Below, piece by piece: positions 5,701 through 5,875 of a stretch of DNA of 5,875 bases. The stretch is from assembly GCA_030430105.1 (NCBI GenBank), contig JAUIFW010000066.1, forward strand, positions 1-5,875, written 5' to 3'. The notes under the pieces were generated by a model. It was not told the origin of the DNA. It saw only the letters and a list, made by a program, of their open reading frames with translations, and did no database searches. Within the stretch, counting starts at the first letter, position 1. Each line of letters begins with the position of its first letter. Origin of the DNA: a bacterium. Its GTDB lineage: Bacteria > Patescibacteria > Gracilibacteria > 1-14-2-50-48-13. The translations under genes were made by a program, and so were the position numbers.

Positions 5701-5875
5701 TATTATTGCTAATACATCTCAGAGACTCGATAGTCTCCTAGCGGAGCGACTTCCAGAGAGAAGTCGCTCTTTCTGGAAGTCGCTTATCAAAAATGGACAG
5801 GTACAGATCGACAACGCAGCTGCGAAAAAACCTGGGCAGATCGTGCAGGAGGGTTCAACGGTTACCTTTCGTATC
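5693..5875 (+). CDS. RluA-family pseudouridine synthase, N-terminal S4 domain (partial)
   Basis: An open frame overlaps the end of the 183-aa gene and runs off the right edge. From TTG 5693 it gives 61 codons: (M)NSIIANTSQRLDSLLAERLP, then SRSFWKSLIKNGQVQIDNAAAKKPGQIV and EGSTVTFRI. This is the S4 RNA-binding domain that opens RluA-type pseudouridine synthases: a QRLD...L motif, then a SR...LI..G.V.ID....K....V..G..V pattern. These enzymes isomerise uridine to pseudouridine in rRNA or tRNA, using a catalytic Asp that lies beyond the window, so the catalytic domain is not seen. Which uridine is modified, and so which Rlu name applies, cannot be told. No ATG is available near the expected start; TTG at 5693 or 5687 is the best choice, giving an 8- or 14-base overlap with the upstream gene. 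The 5' coding region carries a striking pair of inverted repeats. Confidence 0.7.
   Translation, partial: MNSIIANTSQRLDSLLAERLPERSRSFWKSLIKNGQVQIDNAAAKKPGQIVQEGSTVTFRI
5744..5784 (+). repeat. Two mutually exclusive perfect hairpins in the 5' coding region of the pseudouridine synthase
   Basis: AGCGACTTCCAGA (5745-5757) is exactly complementary to TCTGGAAGTCGCT (5772-5784): 13 pairs with a 14-base loop. The same left arm, as GAGCGACTTC (5744-5753), is also exactly complementary to GAAGTCGCTC (5760-5769): 10 pairs with a 6-base loop. GAAGTCGCT is therefore a direct repeat (5760-5768 and 5776-5784) competing for one left arm. The sequence encodes AERLPERSRSFWKSL of the S4 domain. Confidence 0.75.

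Overview
The window looks like chromosomal DNA from an uncultured small-genome bacterium of the Candidate Phyla Radiation (Patescibacteria). The grounds are a VirB6/TrbL-like polytopic protein next to a small membrane protein with a soluble C-terminal domain, several unrecognisable 'orphan' proteins, compact gene packing, weak Shine-Dalgarno signals and an extragenic GCC-TTT-GGC / GCC-GAA-GGC hairpin element. The assignment is by resemblance only; no marker gene here fixes the phylum.

Layout. Positions 1-4969 are all on the minus strand, read from high to low coordinate: an unrecognised 358-aa protein (4969-3893); a second promoter; a 189-aa two-helix membrane protein (3800-3231); a large VirB6/TrbL-like membrane protein whose frame is interrupted by one in-frame TGA (3231-364, seen as a 320-codon and a 623-codon ORF in the same frame); and the first 102 codons of a helical protein that leaves the window at position 1. 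Positions 4970-5148 are a divergent intergenic region with outward-facing extended -10 promoters on either side of a palindromic AT-rich element. On the plus strand lie a 183-aa unrecognised protein (5149-5700) and, overlapping its end, the start of an RluA-type pseudouridine synthase (about 5693 to the window end).

How the genes may work together. The 189-aa protein and the VirB6/TrbL-like protein share a TAATG stop/start overlap and so are translationally coupled. They are probably inner-membrane parts of a type IV secretion or DNA-uptake-like apparatus, with the partial gene at the left edge as the next operon member. The 358-aa protein is upstream on the same strand but the downstream genes have their own promoter. 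The plus-strand pair is a separate unit.

Most unusual points: the lone in-frame TGA inside the VirB6-like protein, whose four cysteines are split two and two around it; and two mutually exclusive perfect hairpins near the 5' end of the pseudouridine synthase gene. Every complete gene end other than the disputed TGA is TAG or TAA, but more than 1,800 codons contain only that one in-frame TGA, so the glycine-UGA code of Gracilibacteria/Absconditabacteria is not supported as ordinary usage.
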